DNA of 64,000 bases from Massilia solisilvae (GTDB lineage: Bacteria; Pseudomonadota; Gammaproteobacteria; Burkholderiales; Burkholderiaceae_D), in NCBI RefSeq assembly GCF_024753215.1, contig NZ_JANUGV010000004.1:186001-250000 (forward strand). The letters run 5' to 3'. Shown here piece by piece: positions 1 to 9,600 of the stretch (positions within the stretch are counted from its first letter, which is position 1; every line of letters begins with the position of its first letter). The position numbers and the translations under genes are program-made. A model generated the notes under the pieces. It did not search any database. It saw only the letters and a list, made by a program, of their open reading frames with translations, and had not been told where the DNA came from.

Positions 1-78
1 AGTGTGACATCTGGCGCGGGCAAGGCGGATTTTCTGCACAACCGATATTGCCGGGTGAAAATGGGCTGCGTTCTGGCA

Positions 79-84
79 TACAAT
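79..84 (+). promoter_or_regulatory. possible -10 box of the msh operon
   Basis: TACAAT lies 36 bp before the mshE start. A weak -35-like GTGAAA at 55-60 gives an 18-bp spacer. Only the end of the upstream region is in the window, so other promoters may lie outside. The rest of 1-119 shows no supportable gene. Confidence 0.3.
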
Positions 85-119
85 GGCCGCGCGATCGTAA
101 CAGGTACGGAAAGGAACAC

Positions 120-1826
120 ATGGCAAGGCCCGAAAAAGTCCGGCTCGGCGAAATACTGGTCCAGCAAAAACTGCTGAGCGAGGAGCAACTTTCTGCCGCG
201 CTGGCCGACCAGAAGCGCACGGGCCGCAAGCTGGGCCGGGTGTTCGTCGAGAACGGCTATGTGACCGAAGAGCAGATCTGCGGCGCGCTGGCGCGCCAGC
301 TCAACATCCCGTACATCAACCTCAAGTTCTACAACATCAACGCCGACGTGGTGCGGCTGCTGCCCGAGACCGCCGCGCGGCGCTTTCGCGCGCTGGTGCT
401 GGAAGACCGCCGCGAGACGGTGCTGGTTGGTGTGGCCGACCCGACCGACCTGTTCGCGTACGACGAGATCGCGCGCCTGCTCAAGCGCGGCGTCGAGCTG
501 GCGGTGGTCAACGAGACCGAAGTGCTGCAGGCGATCGACCGCATCTACCGGCGCACCGAAGAGATCACCGACTTCGCGCGCGAGGTGGAGCAGGACCTGG
601 GCGATACGTTCGTCGACTTCGGCGCGCTGGCCGCCAACCCGGGCCTGGAAGAAGCGCCGATCGTCAAGCTGCTGCAGTCGGTGTTCGACGACGCGGCCCA
701 GGTGCGCGCCTCGGACATCCACATCGAGCCGCAGGAATCGCGCCTGCAGATCCGCTTTCGCATCGACGGCGTGCTGCACCTGCAGACCGAGGCCGACATC
801 AAGGTCGCCACGCCGCTGGCGCTGCGCCTGAAGCTGATGGCCGACCTGGACATCTCGGAAAAGCGGTTGCCGCAGGACGGCCGCTTTGCCGTCAAGGTCA
901 AGAACCAGCGGCTGGACGTGCGTATCTCGACCATGCCGACCCAATACGGCGAATCGGTCGTGATGCGCCTCTTGAACCAGGCAGGCACCCGGCTGCGGCT
1001 GGACGCGATCGGCATGCCGCCGGAACTGGTCGAGCGCTTCCGCGCAATCGTGCAGCGCCCCAACGGCCTGGTGCTGGTGACCGGCCCCACCGGCAGCGGC
1101 AAGACCACCACCCTGTACAGCGCGCTGGCCGAGCTGAACTCGGTGGAGAAAAAACTCATCACCGTCGAGGACCCGGTCGAGTATCGCCTCGCCGGCATCA
1201 ACCAGGTGCAGGTCAACGACAAGATCGAGCTGACGTTTGCGCGCGTGCTGCGCTCGGCACTGCGCCAGGACCCGGACATCGTGCTGGTGGGCGAGATGCG
1301 TGACCAGGAGACCGCCCAGATCGGTCTGCGCGCCGCAATGACCGGCCACCTGGTGCTCTCGACCCTGCACACCAACGACGCCGCCAGCACCCCGCTGCGC
1401 CTGATGGACATGGGCGTGCCGCGCTACATGGTCGGCGGCTCGCTGCAGGCGGTGCTGGCGCAGCGCCTGGTGCGGGTGATCTGCGAAAGCTGCACCACCG
1501 AGTACCAGCCCACCGCCACCGAGCAGGGCTGGCTGCGCGCGGAGCTGGGCGAGCACGTCGAGAGCAGCCGTTTCTTCCATGGCAAGGGCTGCTCGCACTG
1601 CAACGGCACCGGCTACCGCGGCCGTACCGGTGTGTACGAGCTGCTCGAGATGACGCGCCGCGTGACGGCCGCCGCCAACCACCCGGATCCGGGACACTTC
1701 CTCAAGGTGGCGCAGATGGAAATGGCCGGGAACACCTTGCGCCGCCACGCGGTGCAGCTGGCGGTGCAGGGCCGCACCACGATCGTCGAGGCGATGCGCG
1801 TGTCGAACCAGTTCGTCGAGGAATAA
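120..1826 (+). CDS. mshE: MshE, MSHA pilus extension ATPase (GspE/PilB family)
   Basis: This hexameric cytoplasmic ATPase powers polymerisation of the MSHA pilus. The 568-residue protein opens with an MshEN-type N-terminal domain containing two related 24-residue stretches starting RLGEILV and KLGRVFV. In this family such stretches bind cyclic di-GMP. The GspE core follows, with Walker A GPTGSGKT at about residues 322-329, a Walker B region (DPDIVLVGEMRD), an Asp box and His box (TLHTNDAA), and two CxxC pairs (CESC, CSHC) that form the GspE zinc finger. The ATG at 120 is chosen over an upstream TTG because AAGGA lies just before it and the protein then begins at the conserved domain. First gene of a tight + strand msh operon, 3 bp before mshG. 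MshE rather than PilB is inferred from context and the MshEN repeats. Confidence 0.93.
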   Translation: MARPEKVRLGEILVQQKLLSEEQLSAALADQKRTGRKLGRVFVENGYVTEEQICGALARQLNIPYINLKFYNINADVVRLLPETAARRFRALVLEDRRETVLVGVADPTDLFAYDEIARLLKRGVELAVVNETEVLQAIDRIYRRTEEITDFAREVEQDLGDTFVDFGALAANPGLEEAPIVKLLQSVFDDAAQVRASDIHIEPQESRLQIRFRIDGVLHLQTEADIKVATPLALRLKLMADLDISEKRLPQDGRFAVKVKNQRLDVRISTMPTQYGESVVMRLLNQAGTRLRLDAIGMPPELVERFRAIVQRPNGLVLVTGPTGSGKTTTLYSALAELNSVEKKLITVEDPVEYRLAGINQVQVNDKIELTFARVLRSALRQDPDIVLVGEMRDQETAQIGLRAAMTGHLVLSTLHTNDAASTPLRLMDMGVPRYMVGGSLQAVLAQRLVRVICESCTTEYQPTATEQGWLRAELGEHVESSRFFHGKGCSHCNGTGYRGRTGVYELLEMTRRVTAAANHPDPGHFLKVAQMEMAGNTLRRHAVQLAVQGRTTIVEAMRVSNQFVEE

Positions 1827-1829
1827 TCC

Positions 1830-3059
1830 GTGCCGTCGTTCGCCTACAAGGGCCGCGACGCCAGCGGCAAGCTGATGCAGGGCGTGCTGGAAGCGGCCGA
1901 CGCCAACGCCTGCGCCGACCAGTTGTTCGGCTCGGGCGTGACGCCGATCGAGATCACGCCCACGCGCAAGAAGGCGGAAGCGGCGGGCAAGGGCATCTGG
2001 ACGCGCCTGACCGAAAAGAAGGTGACGTCGCTGGATGTGCAGCTCTTTTCCCGTCAGATCTACACGCTGCTCAAGTCGGGCGTGCCGATCATGCGGGGAC
2101 TGGCGGGATTGCAGGAATCGGCCATCAACTCGTCCTTCGCCAAAGTGATCAAGGACCTGCGCGAATCGCTCGACGCGGGCCGCGAGCTGTCGGTGGCCAT
2201 GAAACGGCACCCCGCGTGCTTCGATAACTTCTATCTGTCCATGGTCAGGGTGGGCGAGATGACGGGCCGTCTCGAGGAAGTGTTCCTGCGCCTGTTCGAC
2301 CACATGGAGTTCGACCGCGACATGCGCGAGCGGGTCAAGACGGCGATGCGTTACCCGTCCTTTGTGATGGTGGCGATGGTCGCGGCGATGGTGGTCGTGA
2401 ACGTGTTCGTCATACCGCAGTTCGAGAACGTGTTCAGGCAGATGCACGCCGAGCTGCCGCTGATGACGCGTATCCTGATCGCGACCTCGCGCTTTACCGT
2501 CGAGTCCTGGCCGGTGCTGCTTGTGCTCGCGCTCCTTGCGGCCGTGGGTTTTCGCAGCTGGATCGGCACCACGCGCGGCCGCCTTGCCTGGGATCGTCAC
2601 AAGCTGCGTATTCCCATCGCGGGCAAGATCATCCACAAGGCCACGATGGCGCGCTTTGCACGCAGCTTTGCGTTATCGATGCGAAGTGGGGTACCGATCG
2701 TGCACGCGCTGACCGTGGTGTCGCAGACGGTCGATAATGCATTCCTCTCCGCACGCATCGAGCTGATGCGTGACGGCGTCGAGCGCGGCGAAAGCATCGT
2801 GCGCACTGCCACCAATGCCCAGGTGTTCACGCCGATCGTGCTGCAGATGATCGCGGTGGGCGAGGAGTCCGGCTCGCTGGACGACCTGATGGACGAAATC
2901 GCACAGATGTACGAACGCGAGGTCGATTACGAACTCAAGACACTGTCGAGCCAGATCGAGCCGATCCTGATTATTTTCCTCGGCGTGATGGTCCTGGTGC
3001 TTGCTCTCGGCATCTTCCTGCCGATCTGGGATCTGGGCAAAGCCGCCCTGCACAAGTAA
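1830..3059 (+). CDS. mshG: MshG, MSHA pilus inner-membrane platform protein (GspF/PilC family)
   Basis: This polytopic inner-membrane protein couples the MshE motor to the growing pilus. Two T2SF (GspF) repeats are visible, at about residues 70-195 and 270-395. Each starts with a phrase such as LFSRQIYTLLKSGVP or FARSFALSMRSGVP and carries a conserved VGEESG/VGEMTG turn. Long hydrophobic helices lie near residues 175-195, 225-245 and 380-400. At 409 residues the length is normal for the family. The start is GTG, 3 bp after the mshE stop, and the gene directly abuts the next ORF, so cotranscription is near certain. Confidence 0.93.
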   Translation: MPSFAYKGRDASGKLMQGVLEAADANACADQLFGSGVTPIEITPTRKKAEAAGKGIWTRLTEKKVTSLDVQLFSRQIYTLLKSGVPIMRGLAGLQESAINSSFAKVIKDLRESLDAGRELSVAMKRHPACFDNFYLSMVRVGEMTGRLEEVFLRLFDHMEFDRDMRERVKTAMRYPSFVMVAMVAAMVVVNVFVIPQFENVFRQMHAELPLMTRILIATSRFTVESWPVLLVLALLAAVGFRSWIGTTRGRLAWDRHKLRIPIAGKIIHKATMARFARSFALSMRSGVPIVHALTVVSQTVDNAFLSARIELMRDGVERGESIVRTATNAQVFTPIVLQMIAVGEESGSLDDLMDEIAQMYEREVDYELKTLSSQIEPILIIFLGVMVLVLALGIFLPIWDLGKAALHK

Positions 3060-3641
3060 ATGACGCGCGGCGGCGACAACTTGTGCGCAGCGCCGGCTTG
3101 CGGCGCCCTGGCAGGCCGGGAAACGCAAGCCGGATTCACGCTGTTCGAATTCGCGGTCACCGCGACCGTGCTGGCCGTGCTGGCAGGCGTGTTGCTGATG
3201 CGGATTGCGTTTTACCAGCAAGAGTCTGAGCGGGTTGCCGTCCAGCAAGTTGTTGCCACGCTGCGCACCGCGCTGGCATTGCGCGCGGCAGCCGTGTCGC
3301 CAAAGGGCGACCGCGCGGCCATGGTACGCCTGACTGAAGCAAATCCGCTGGACTGGCTTGAACACAAGCCCGCGAATTATTTGGGCGAATATTACTCCCC
3401 GGAACTGAAACAAATGCCGCACGGAAATTGGGTGTTTGATCGACGCGACAAATGCCTGATTTATTTACTCAACAGTCCCAAAAGTTTTAGCTCTGAGGCA
3501 TCAAAGTTTCTTAAGTTCAAGGTAGAATACACTGAGCTAGGAAGGCGGGCTGCGGGAGAGCGGTTCGGGCCCACAGAGGTCTCGCAAGGCGTCGCACTGA
3601 TCCAATTGACTGGCGAGTCCGATGCCACAGCTGAGCCATAG
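3060..3641 (+). CDS. prepilin-like protein at the mshF position
   Basis: A 193-residue protein encoded immediately after the mshG stop (TAA followed by ATG). Residues around 29-50 (AGFTLFEFAVTATVLAVLAG) have the layout of a class III/type IV prepilin signal: small residue and Gly before the cut, Phe+1, Glu+5, then a hydrophobic stretch. Usually the motif is FTLIE or FTLVE; here it is FTLFE. The leader before Gly is about 24 residues, long for a pilin and Cys-containing. The rest is not similar to anything I can name. In Vibrio, mshF occupies this slot between mshG and the pilin genes, so an MshF-like minor role is likely by position only. GC is lower in the 3' third (about 3350-3540) than in its neighbours. 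Confidence 0.65.
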   Translation: MTRGGDNLCAAPACGALAGRETQAGFTLFEFAVTATVLAVLAGVLLMRIAFYQQESERVAVQQVVATLRTALALRAAAVSPKGDRAAMVRLTEANPLDWLEHKPANYLGEYYSPELKQMPHGNWVFDRRDKCLIYLLNSPKSFSSEASKFLKFKVEYTELGRRAAGERFGPTEVSQGVALIQLTGESDATAEP

Positions 3642-3695
3642 AAATCAATCTGCGGAGCGTTCCGCGAGAAATACCATTCAAGTCTGGAGAATTCA

Positions 3696-4205
3696 ATGAA
3701 GAAAAGCTTTAGCAATGCCGCACAGGCCGGTTTCACGCTGATCGAACTGATCGTCGTGATCGTCATCCTGGGCATCCTGGCCGCCACCGCGCTGCCGAAG
3801 TTTGCAGATATGAGCAACGATGCCCGCACCGCGGCTGTGCAAGGCGTGAGGGGCTCGCTCACCTCGGCCGCCGGCCTGGTGCATGCGCAGGCGATCGTCA
3901 GGGGGCAGACCGGTGCAACCGGCACCGTGACAATGGAAGGTGTTGCCATCGCGACCGCATATGGTTACCCCACCGTTGCTTCGATCGTCACCGCCGCAAA
4001 CATCGATGGCATGACGAAATTCACCAGCACTGACAGCGCGGCCTCGGGCAATAATCTCCCGACCTTGACGACCGATGAAGTCGGTTTCCTGCCCTCCGGC
4101 GTCGCGATGACCGACACCAAGGCTGCAACTTGCTACGTCAAGTACACCCAAGCAACGGCGGCAACCAGCCCGGCGGCCGCTACCGCGGTCGTCACCGGCT
4201 GCTGA
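3696..4205 (+). CDS. mshA: MSHA major pilin (MshA/MshB-type prepilin)
   Basis: Structural subunit of the mannose-sensitive haemagglutinin-type pilus. The 169-residue precursor has a short basic leader, then AG/FTLIELIVVIVILGIL with the peptidase cut after Gly12 and Glu+5. It continues with PKFADMSNDARTAAVQG, typical of MSHA pilins. Two Cys near the C-terminus (in ATCYVKY and the final residue) can close the D-region disulfide loop. The composition is rich in Ala/Thr/Gly as for an exposed pilin. GGAG lies just upstream of the ATG. The 54-bp gap before it carries a small hairpin (GCGGA/TCCGC at 3652-3665) that could stabilise or process the pilin mRNA. It is the only major-pilin-like gene here, where Vibrio has mshB and mshA. 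Confidence 0.85.
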   Translation: MKKSFSNAAQAGFTLIELIVVIVILGILAATALPKFADMSNDARTAAVQGVRGSLTSAAGLVHAQAIVRGQTGATGTVTMEGVAIATAYGYPTVASIVTAANIDGMTKFTSTDSAASGNNLPTLTTDEVGFLPSGVAMTDTKAATCYVKYTQATAATSPAAATAVVTGC

Positions 4206-4226
4206 CCAGTCGATTCGATAGAGGCA

Positions 4227-4775
4227 GTGACCGGCCCCGATAGTCGCAGTCCGGGAGTCATGTTGCAGTACTGCCAACCACGCCGGCCCGGGCAAGGGTT
4301 CACGATGGTCGAACTGATCGTCGTCCTGGTCCTGGTCGGTATCCTCGGCGCCATTGGCGCCGTGCGTTTTTTTGACCGGCGCGATTTCGACGCGACCAAT
4401 TTCAGCGATCAGGCGCGTTCGGCCTTGCGTTATGCGCAAACCGTGGCCATCGCCCAGCACCGGCCGGTTTATGCCGTTCTCGACAGCACGTCCGTTCGCT
4501 TGTGTTTCGTCGCCGGCGCGACATGCCCCGGATCCGAGGTGGCGGCCCCGTTTGCCGTCACCACCGGCGGACCCTGCACCACCTCGAAGTGGTATTGCCT
4601 GCGCGTCCCCCAAGGTGTGGGCGTGAGCCAGGTGGTCACCGTCGCGTTCGACGCACTGGGCCGTCCGACTGACTCAGGCGGCACCCTGCTCGCCGCCTCG
4701 GTAACAACAACCGTCTCCGCGGGCACCATGACGGTCCCGATCACGCTTGAGGCCGAGACCGGTTATGTACACTAG
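4227..4775 (+). CDS. mshC: MshC-like minor prepilin
   Basis: Minor pilin of the MSHA tip/initiation complex. The prepilin signal GQG/FTMVELIVVLVLVGILGAIG is clear, with Glu+5. The body has a Cys pair (LCF...TCPG) and later CTTSKWYCLRVP, consistent with GspH/MshC folds. The start is uncertain: GTG at 4227 (182 residues, preceded by AGAGG) or ATG at 4260 (171 residues, preceded by GGGAG at good spacing). The shorter form gives a 13-residue leader and is somewhat more likely. The 3' end overlaps the next gene. Confidence 0.8.
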   Translation: MTGPDSRSPGVMLQYCQPRRPGQGFTMVELIVVLVLVGILGAIGAVRFFDRRDFDATNFSDQARSALRYAQTVAIAQHRPVYAVLDSTSVRLCFVAGATCPGSEVAAPFAVTTGGPCTTSKWYCLRVPQGVGVSQVVTVAFDALGRPTDSGGTLLAASVTTTVSAGTMTVPITLEAETGYVH

Positions 4776-5328
4776 GAAGGCCCGCCGCGCGCGCGGCGTT
4801 ACCCTGGTTGAGCTGGTGCTGTTCATCGTCATCGTCAGCATTGCCCTGGCCGGCGTCCTCGGCGTGCTCACCTTCACGACCAAAAACGCTGCGGACCCGC
4901 TGCGCCGCAAGCAGGCCTTGCTGCTCGCGGAGGCACTGCTGGAGGAAGTGGAGCTGGCCGATTTCACCTACTGCGACCCCAACTCCGAGGGCGCCGAGCT
5001 GGCCACGTCCGTGGCCGAGTGCAAGGTTCCAGAGAAATTCGGCCCCGAGGGCGAGAGCCGGCCGTTCAACAACGTGAACGATTACGCTGGATCGGCCACG
5101 CCGTTCAACGACGCCAGCGGCAAGCTGGTGGACGTGAATGGTGAAGACATGGGGCTAGCCGGCTATTCGGCCAGCCTTCAGATCGTGCCGGAGAACCTTG
5201 GCGGAATTGCTGGCGGCACCCAGGATGATCCCAGCGTGCTCCGTATCAGCATCACCGTCACGTACGACAATGGCCAATCGGTACGACTGGACGGCTATCG
5301 CGCGCGCTATGCGCCGCAAGTGCAATGA
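4765..5328 (+). CDS. mshD: MshD-like minor prepilin
   Basis: A 187-residue minor pilin with signal ARG/VTLVELVLFIVIVSIALAG (Val+1, Glu+5). After the hydrophobic helix, KQALLLAEALLEEVELADF is the typical MshD/PilV alpha-helical region. A Cys pair (TYCDP and AECKV) lies in the middle. The ATG at 4765 overlaps the mshC stop (4773-4775). A TTG at 4747 is open but lacks a ribosome site. Translational coupling with mshC and with the next gene is likely. Confidence 0.82.
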   Translation: MYTRKARRARGVTLVELVLFIVIVSIALAGVLGVLTFTTKNAADPLRRKQALLLAEALLEEVELADFTYCDPNSEGAELATSVAECKVPEKFGPEGESRPFNNVNDYAGSATPFNDASGKLVDVNGEDMGLAGYSASLQIVPENLGGIAGGTQDDPSVLRISITVTYDNGQSVRLDGYRARYAPQVQ

Positions 5329-5336
5329 GGGTGCCC

Positions 5337-6245
5337 ATGAGAAAGTTCGATAGGCCGCGCGGATTCACCCTGGTTGAAGCGGTCGTTGTTATCGTGATCA
5401 TTGGAATCATCGCGGGTGTCGTGGCAGTGTTCATCCGCATGCCCATGCAGGGGTACGTCGAAAGCGTGGGGCGGGCCGAACTGGCCGACGAGGCCGACCT
5501 GGCGCTGCGCCGGATCGCGCGTGACGTGCGTCTTGCTTTGCCGAACAGTATCCGAGTCCTGCCGGACGGCCATGCGGTCGAGTTCCTGCAGACTAGCACC
5601 GGAGGACGCTACCTCGCCGCCGACGATGGCGCGGATGATCCCGCCAACAACAAATTCGCGCTGGATTTCGTCCATCCGAGCAACACCCCTGTCTGGTTCA
5701 GCGTCGCCAACCCCATGCCGAGCATGTTCTCGCGCCTGGCCGTCGGAAATTACATCGTTGTCTATAACTTGGGTACCGACTACGATCCGGCCGACGCATA
5801 CAGGCTCAATAACAGCCGCGCCGCCGGAATCAATATTGCCCAGATCAGGGATTTCAAGAGCGACGGGGCAGATATCCGGATCCAGATCGCCAACAATCCA
5901 TTCGGCGCCCAAAACCCGACCATGCCGTCGCCCAACCAGCGGTTCCAGGTGGTCACCGGCCCCGTCACTTATCGCTGTGAGACGCAGAACGGCGTCCTGG
6001 TGCTCAAGCGTTACTGGGGCTACGAAATTGCCTCGAGCCAGCCCGACCCGCCATCTGGCGGCGGTACCAGGAGTGCGGTCCTGGTCGAGCGCGTGGATAG
6101 TTGCGCCGGGCTGTTCCGCTATACCGGCCGAGTTGCAGGAGAACGCAACGGCCTCGTTGTCGTGTCGCTGCCGCTCAGGTCGCGCAACACGGCCGATCCG
6201 CCGATCCGTCTTGTGCATCAGGTACATGTGGACAATACGCCATGA
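5337..6245 (+). CDS. mshO: MshO-like minor prepilin
   Basis: A large minor pilin of 302 residues with leader MRKFDRPRG and then FTLVEAVVVIVIIGIIAG, followed by the GspJ/MshO-like stretch ADEADLALRRIARDVRLALPNS. Two late Cys (RCETQNG and DSCAGLF) may form a disulfide. ATG 5337 has GAGGG seven bases upstream and gives a normal leader. ATG 5325 overlaps the mshD stop as ATGA and would add four residues. The gene ends overlapping mshP. In Vibrio, MshO belongs to the CDOP minor pilin set assembled at the pilus tip. Confidence 0.82.
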   Translation: MRKFDRPRGFTLVEAVVVIVIIGIIAGVVAVFIRMPMQGYVESVGRAELADEADLALRRIARDVRLALPNSIRVLPDGHAVEFLQTSTGGRYLAADDGADDPANNKFALDFVHPSNTPVWFSVANPMPSMFSRLAVGNYIVVYNLGTDYDPADAYRLNNSRAAGINIAQIRDFKSDGADIRIQIANNPFGAQNPTMPSPNQRFQVVTGPVTYRCETQNGVLVLKRYWGYEIASSQPDPPSGGGTRSAVLVERVDSCAGLFRYTGRVAGERNGLVVVSLPLRSRNTADPPIRLVHQVHVDNTP

Positions 6246-6691
6246 ACCGACATTCTGAAATATTCCGTCGTGCACGTCGTAGCGCAGGCGTCGGCCTCGT
6301 CACCGCAGTTTTCCTGTTGGTCGTGCTGGCTGGGCTGGGTGTGGCGATGGTTACCGTGTTTTCCTCCCAACAGGCTAGTTCGGCGCTGGACGAGCAGGGC
6401 GCGCGCGCGTACCAGGCAGCTCGGGCAGGCATCGAATGGGGCTTGTACCAGCAGCAGATCGCCGGCAGCTGCGTGAAGGCGAAGACGTCGTTCGGCCTGC
6501 CCGCCGGCACGTCGCTGTCTGGTTTCACCGTCAGCGTCACCTGCGAGCGGATTGGCGACGACGACGACCCCTTGGCGCGCTGGGTGATCCACGCCTGGGC
6601 CTGTTCCGAGCCCAGCGCCGACGGCACCTGCCCCAACGACAACCCTGGCACCGCCGATTACGTGGCGCGCGAAATGGAGGTGCAGATATGA
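6242..6691 (+). CDS. mshP: MshP-like minor pilin/assembly protein
   Basis: A 149-residue protein whose N-terminus (SAGVGLVTAVFLLVVLAGLG, about residues 15-34) resembles a prepilin helix. It lacks the Glu at +5, which is Thr if the cut is after Gly16. This is seen in MshP/PilX/GspK-like subunits. It continues with DEQGARAYQAARAGIEWGLY, the motif of PilX-type N-terminal domains, and has four Cys (GSCV, VTCE, WACS, GTCP). ATG 6242 overlaps the mshO stop (ATGA) and the gene ends overlapping mshQ (ATGATG at 6688), so translation is coupled on both sides. Confidence 0.8.
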   Translation: MNRHSEIFRRARRSAGVGLVTAVFLLVVLAGLGVAMVTVFSSQQASSALDEQGARAYQAARAGIEWGLYQQQIAGSCVKAKTSFGLPAGTSLSGFTVSVTCERIGDDDDPLARWVIHAWACSEPSADGTCPNDNPGTADYVAREMEVQI

Positions 6692-9600
6692 TGTGGCGCC
6701 GGCGCTTGCGCGTATGGATGGCCGTCGCGTGTGGGCTTGCTGTGGCCGCACTGGCTCCGCACGCATACGGGCAAAATGTAACGCTCCGTTCCAGCCTGGC
6801 CGGTAACCTCGATTTCACCGGCACAACCGCGACCATGCGTACCAGTGGCGGCACCGGCAGCTCGACTTGCGCGGTGCGGCGCAGCACGGATACGCTCAGC
6901 AAAACTCTGACGGGTCTGCCGCAGGGCGCCACCGTTGTCGCAGCCTACCTCTACTGGGCGGGCTCCGGCTACGTGGACAGTCAGGTGACCTTCCAGGGCA
7001 AGACTATCAACGCCGAGCGGACCTATTCCGGCACCTTTCCCGGCAATGGCAACGCCTACTTCAGTGGCGTCGCCAACGTCACGAGCCTGGTTAAAGGCAA
7101 TGGCACCTATACGTTTTCCGGCCTGACCATCAATACCAGTTCGGCCTATTGCTCCGTGGAGGGCGTGCTCGGTGGTTTTGCCCTGCTGGTGATCTATTCC
7201 CATCCGGACGTACCGTTCCGGGTGTTGAATCTGTATGAAGGGTTCCGCTACACGCACTCGCCAGAGCAACCCAGCTTTACTCTGAACTTGACCAATTTTA
7301 CGGTGCCGACGCCGCTCAATAACAATACTGCGCGCATTGGGCACATCACCTGGGAAGGGGACGACACCTTGAGTGGGCCCGGGGAAAATCTCATGTTCAA
7401 CAACACGGTGCTGCAGGACCCGACCCCGGTGCCGCCGACCGGCGAGCCGATCAATCCACCGAATAACCAGTTCAATTCCAAGAGCAACATCAACGGTGAC
7501 CCCGCCTCGTGGGGCATCGATTTCGACGCGTACACGATCGGGGCGCCGATCATCCAGGCCGGCGATACCAAGGCCACAACTGTTTACTCATCGGTCCAGG
7601 ACCTGGTCTGGCTGAGCGCGGAGATCGTCGCGGTGCCGAACATTCCGGTGGCGGATCTGGCGCTCACGATGGTGCGCACTGGCGATCCATCGCCTGGGGC
7701 GATCGTCAACTACACGCTCACCGTCACCAACAACGGCCCCTATGAGGACGCCGGCCCGATCACTGTCGTCGACAAGCTACCGCCCGGCATGGTCTTGCAG
7801 TACGCGTCCGGTACGAACTGGACCTGCAGCGCCTCCGGAAATACGATCACCTGCCAATATAGCGGAACGGTTGCGAATGGACAGACATTGCCGCAGCTCA
7901 CCGTGAGTGCGCAGGTGGATACGTCCGGCACAACCAGCTTTCATAACGAAGCCTCGGTCGCGACCAGCGCCAGTCGATTCGACAATACGCCGGCCAATAA
8001 CACCGCATTCGATGACTCGACCGATTCCACCTTGATCGGTGCCGAATATGTGTTCACCACCAAGGCCTGTCCCGACGGCGCGCGGATTGGCGATCCGACC
8101 ACTTGCCCCCGTTTTGTCGGACCGCTGCTGGCGGCCACACCACAAACCTTGTACGTGACCCTGCAATCCGGCGGGTATGCGGCATCGCAGTCCAACAGCA
8201 GTAACAAGTCCCTGCGCTTTGCGCTTGGCTGCGTGAATCCGGGCAGCGCCAACGGCAAGGTCGCGACATTGACCACCTCAACGACCCTGACGCTCAATTC
8301 GTGTTATTCCGGCACGGTTAACACCTATGCGCAATGGACGAGCTACTTCAGTGCAGCGTTCAGCAAGACTCCGTCCGCATACATCGGGCAATTCAAGTAT
8401 CCGGACGTGGGCATCATTCAACTCGATGTCCAGGAAAGTAATGGAAGGAATGGCTCGGCCAGATTTGTATCGTATCCGCAGGTGAGCTATGTCTCGATCA
8501 CCAACAGCAACGACAACGGCGCCAATCCGGGCGGTACCCTGCCGTTCTCGATGGCGGGCGAGCCGTTTAACGTGGGAATCAAGGTGGCGGACGCCGACGG
8601 CAATTTCCCGCCGAATTTCGGGCGCGAAGCTGGCCCTTACGGGCCGGTGACCGTCGCGCTTGGCGCCCCCGATCCGAGCAAGCTCGGCAAGACCTTCACC
8701 GGTCCGGTCAACGGGGTCTATACCGGCCGTGTCACCTGGGCCGATCTTGGCAGTGTCAACTTGGCCGCGACCATCGCTGGCCAGCCCGGACAGGGCTGGG
8801 GCGAAGGGACCTATTTCGGCCATTTCGTGCCGGGCGTGACCTCATCGATACAGAAAGTAGGTTACTTCTATCCCGCTTATTTCACGACTGACGCGAGCGG
8901 CCCGATGACCTGTCTGCCGCGTATGAAATGCCCGACCGGCAAGCTCGCGGGCGGCGAGCTCGCCGCAATTGACACCGCCGCGTATTCGGGTCAGCCATTC
9001 GAGGTGGACGTGCACGCGTTCAATTCCCTCGATACGGATGTGACCACCCAGATGAGCAGCATACCGGCGTTCACAATCACGCTGGATCCGTTCAGCGCCC
9101 CGGGCCCAACTGGCAGCACGGCGGGCACGCTCGCCGCCAACACGCTGCCCTCGAGCGCGACGCCGTTGTCGACTCTTACCCCGTCGTTGAAGCTGGGGGT
9201 GCCTTATGTCACCGGCCAGGCGCGTGCTGCCTGGACCGCGCCGACCCCCACCTATGTGCGCGCCACCGCCAAGTTCAATCGCGTGGCCGCTGCACCGCCG
9301 TCCTATGTCGAGAAAACCGTCACCTCCAATCGCGGGGCGGGCGGTTTGTCGAAAGAGGGCGGCGTGCAAGTTGTCGCCGGTCGCCTGTTGGTTGCTAACT
9401 CCAACGGTTCGGAGCTGTTGAAGCTACCCCTGCATGTGTATGGCCAGTACTGGGCCGGAACGTCATGGGACAACAATCCCAACGACAACACCAGCAAGGT
9501 GAACAACATCGCAAGCTTTGGTAATTGTCAGAAGAAGCTGCCAGGCGGCGGCACAGCAAGCAGTACCTGCAATGCGTTCGTCTTGCAGAGTTTGTCTTCA

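Noticed and set aside
6436..6687. An 84-codon N-terminal extension of mshQ
   Set aside because: It overlaps mshP in another frame. The signal peptide starts at 6688.
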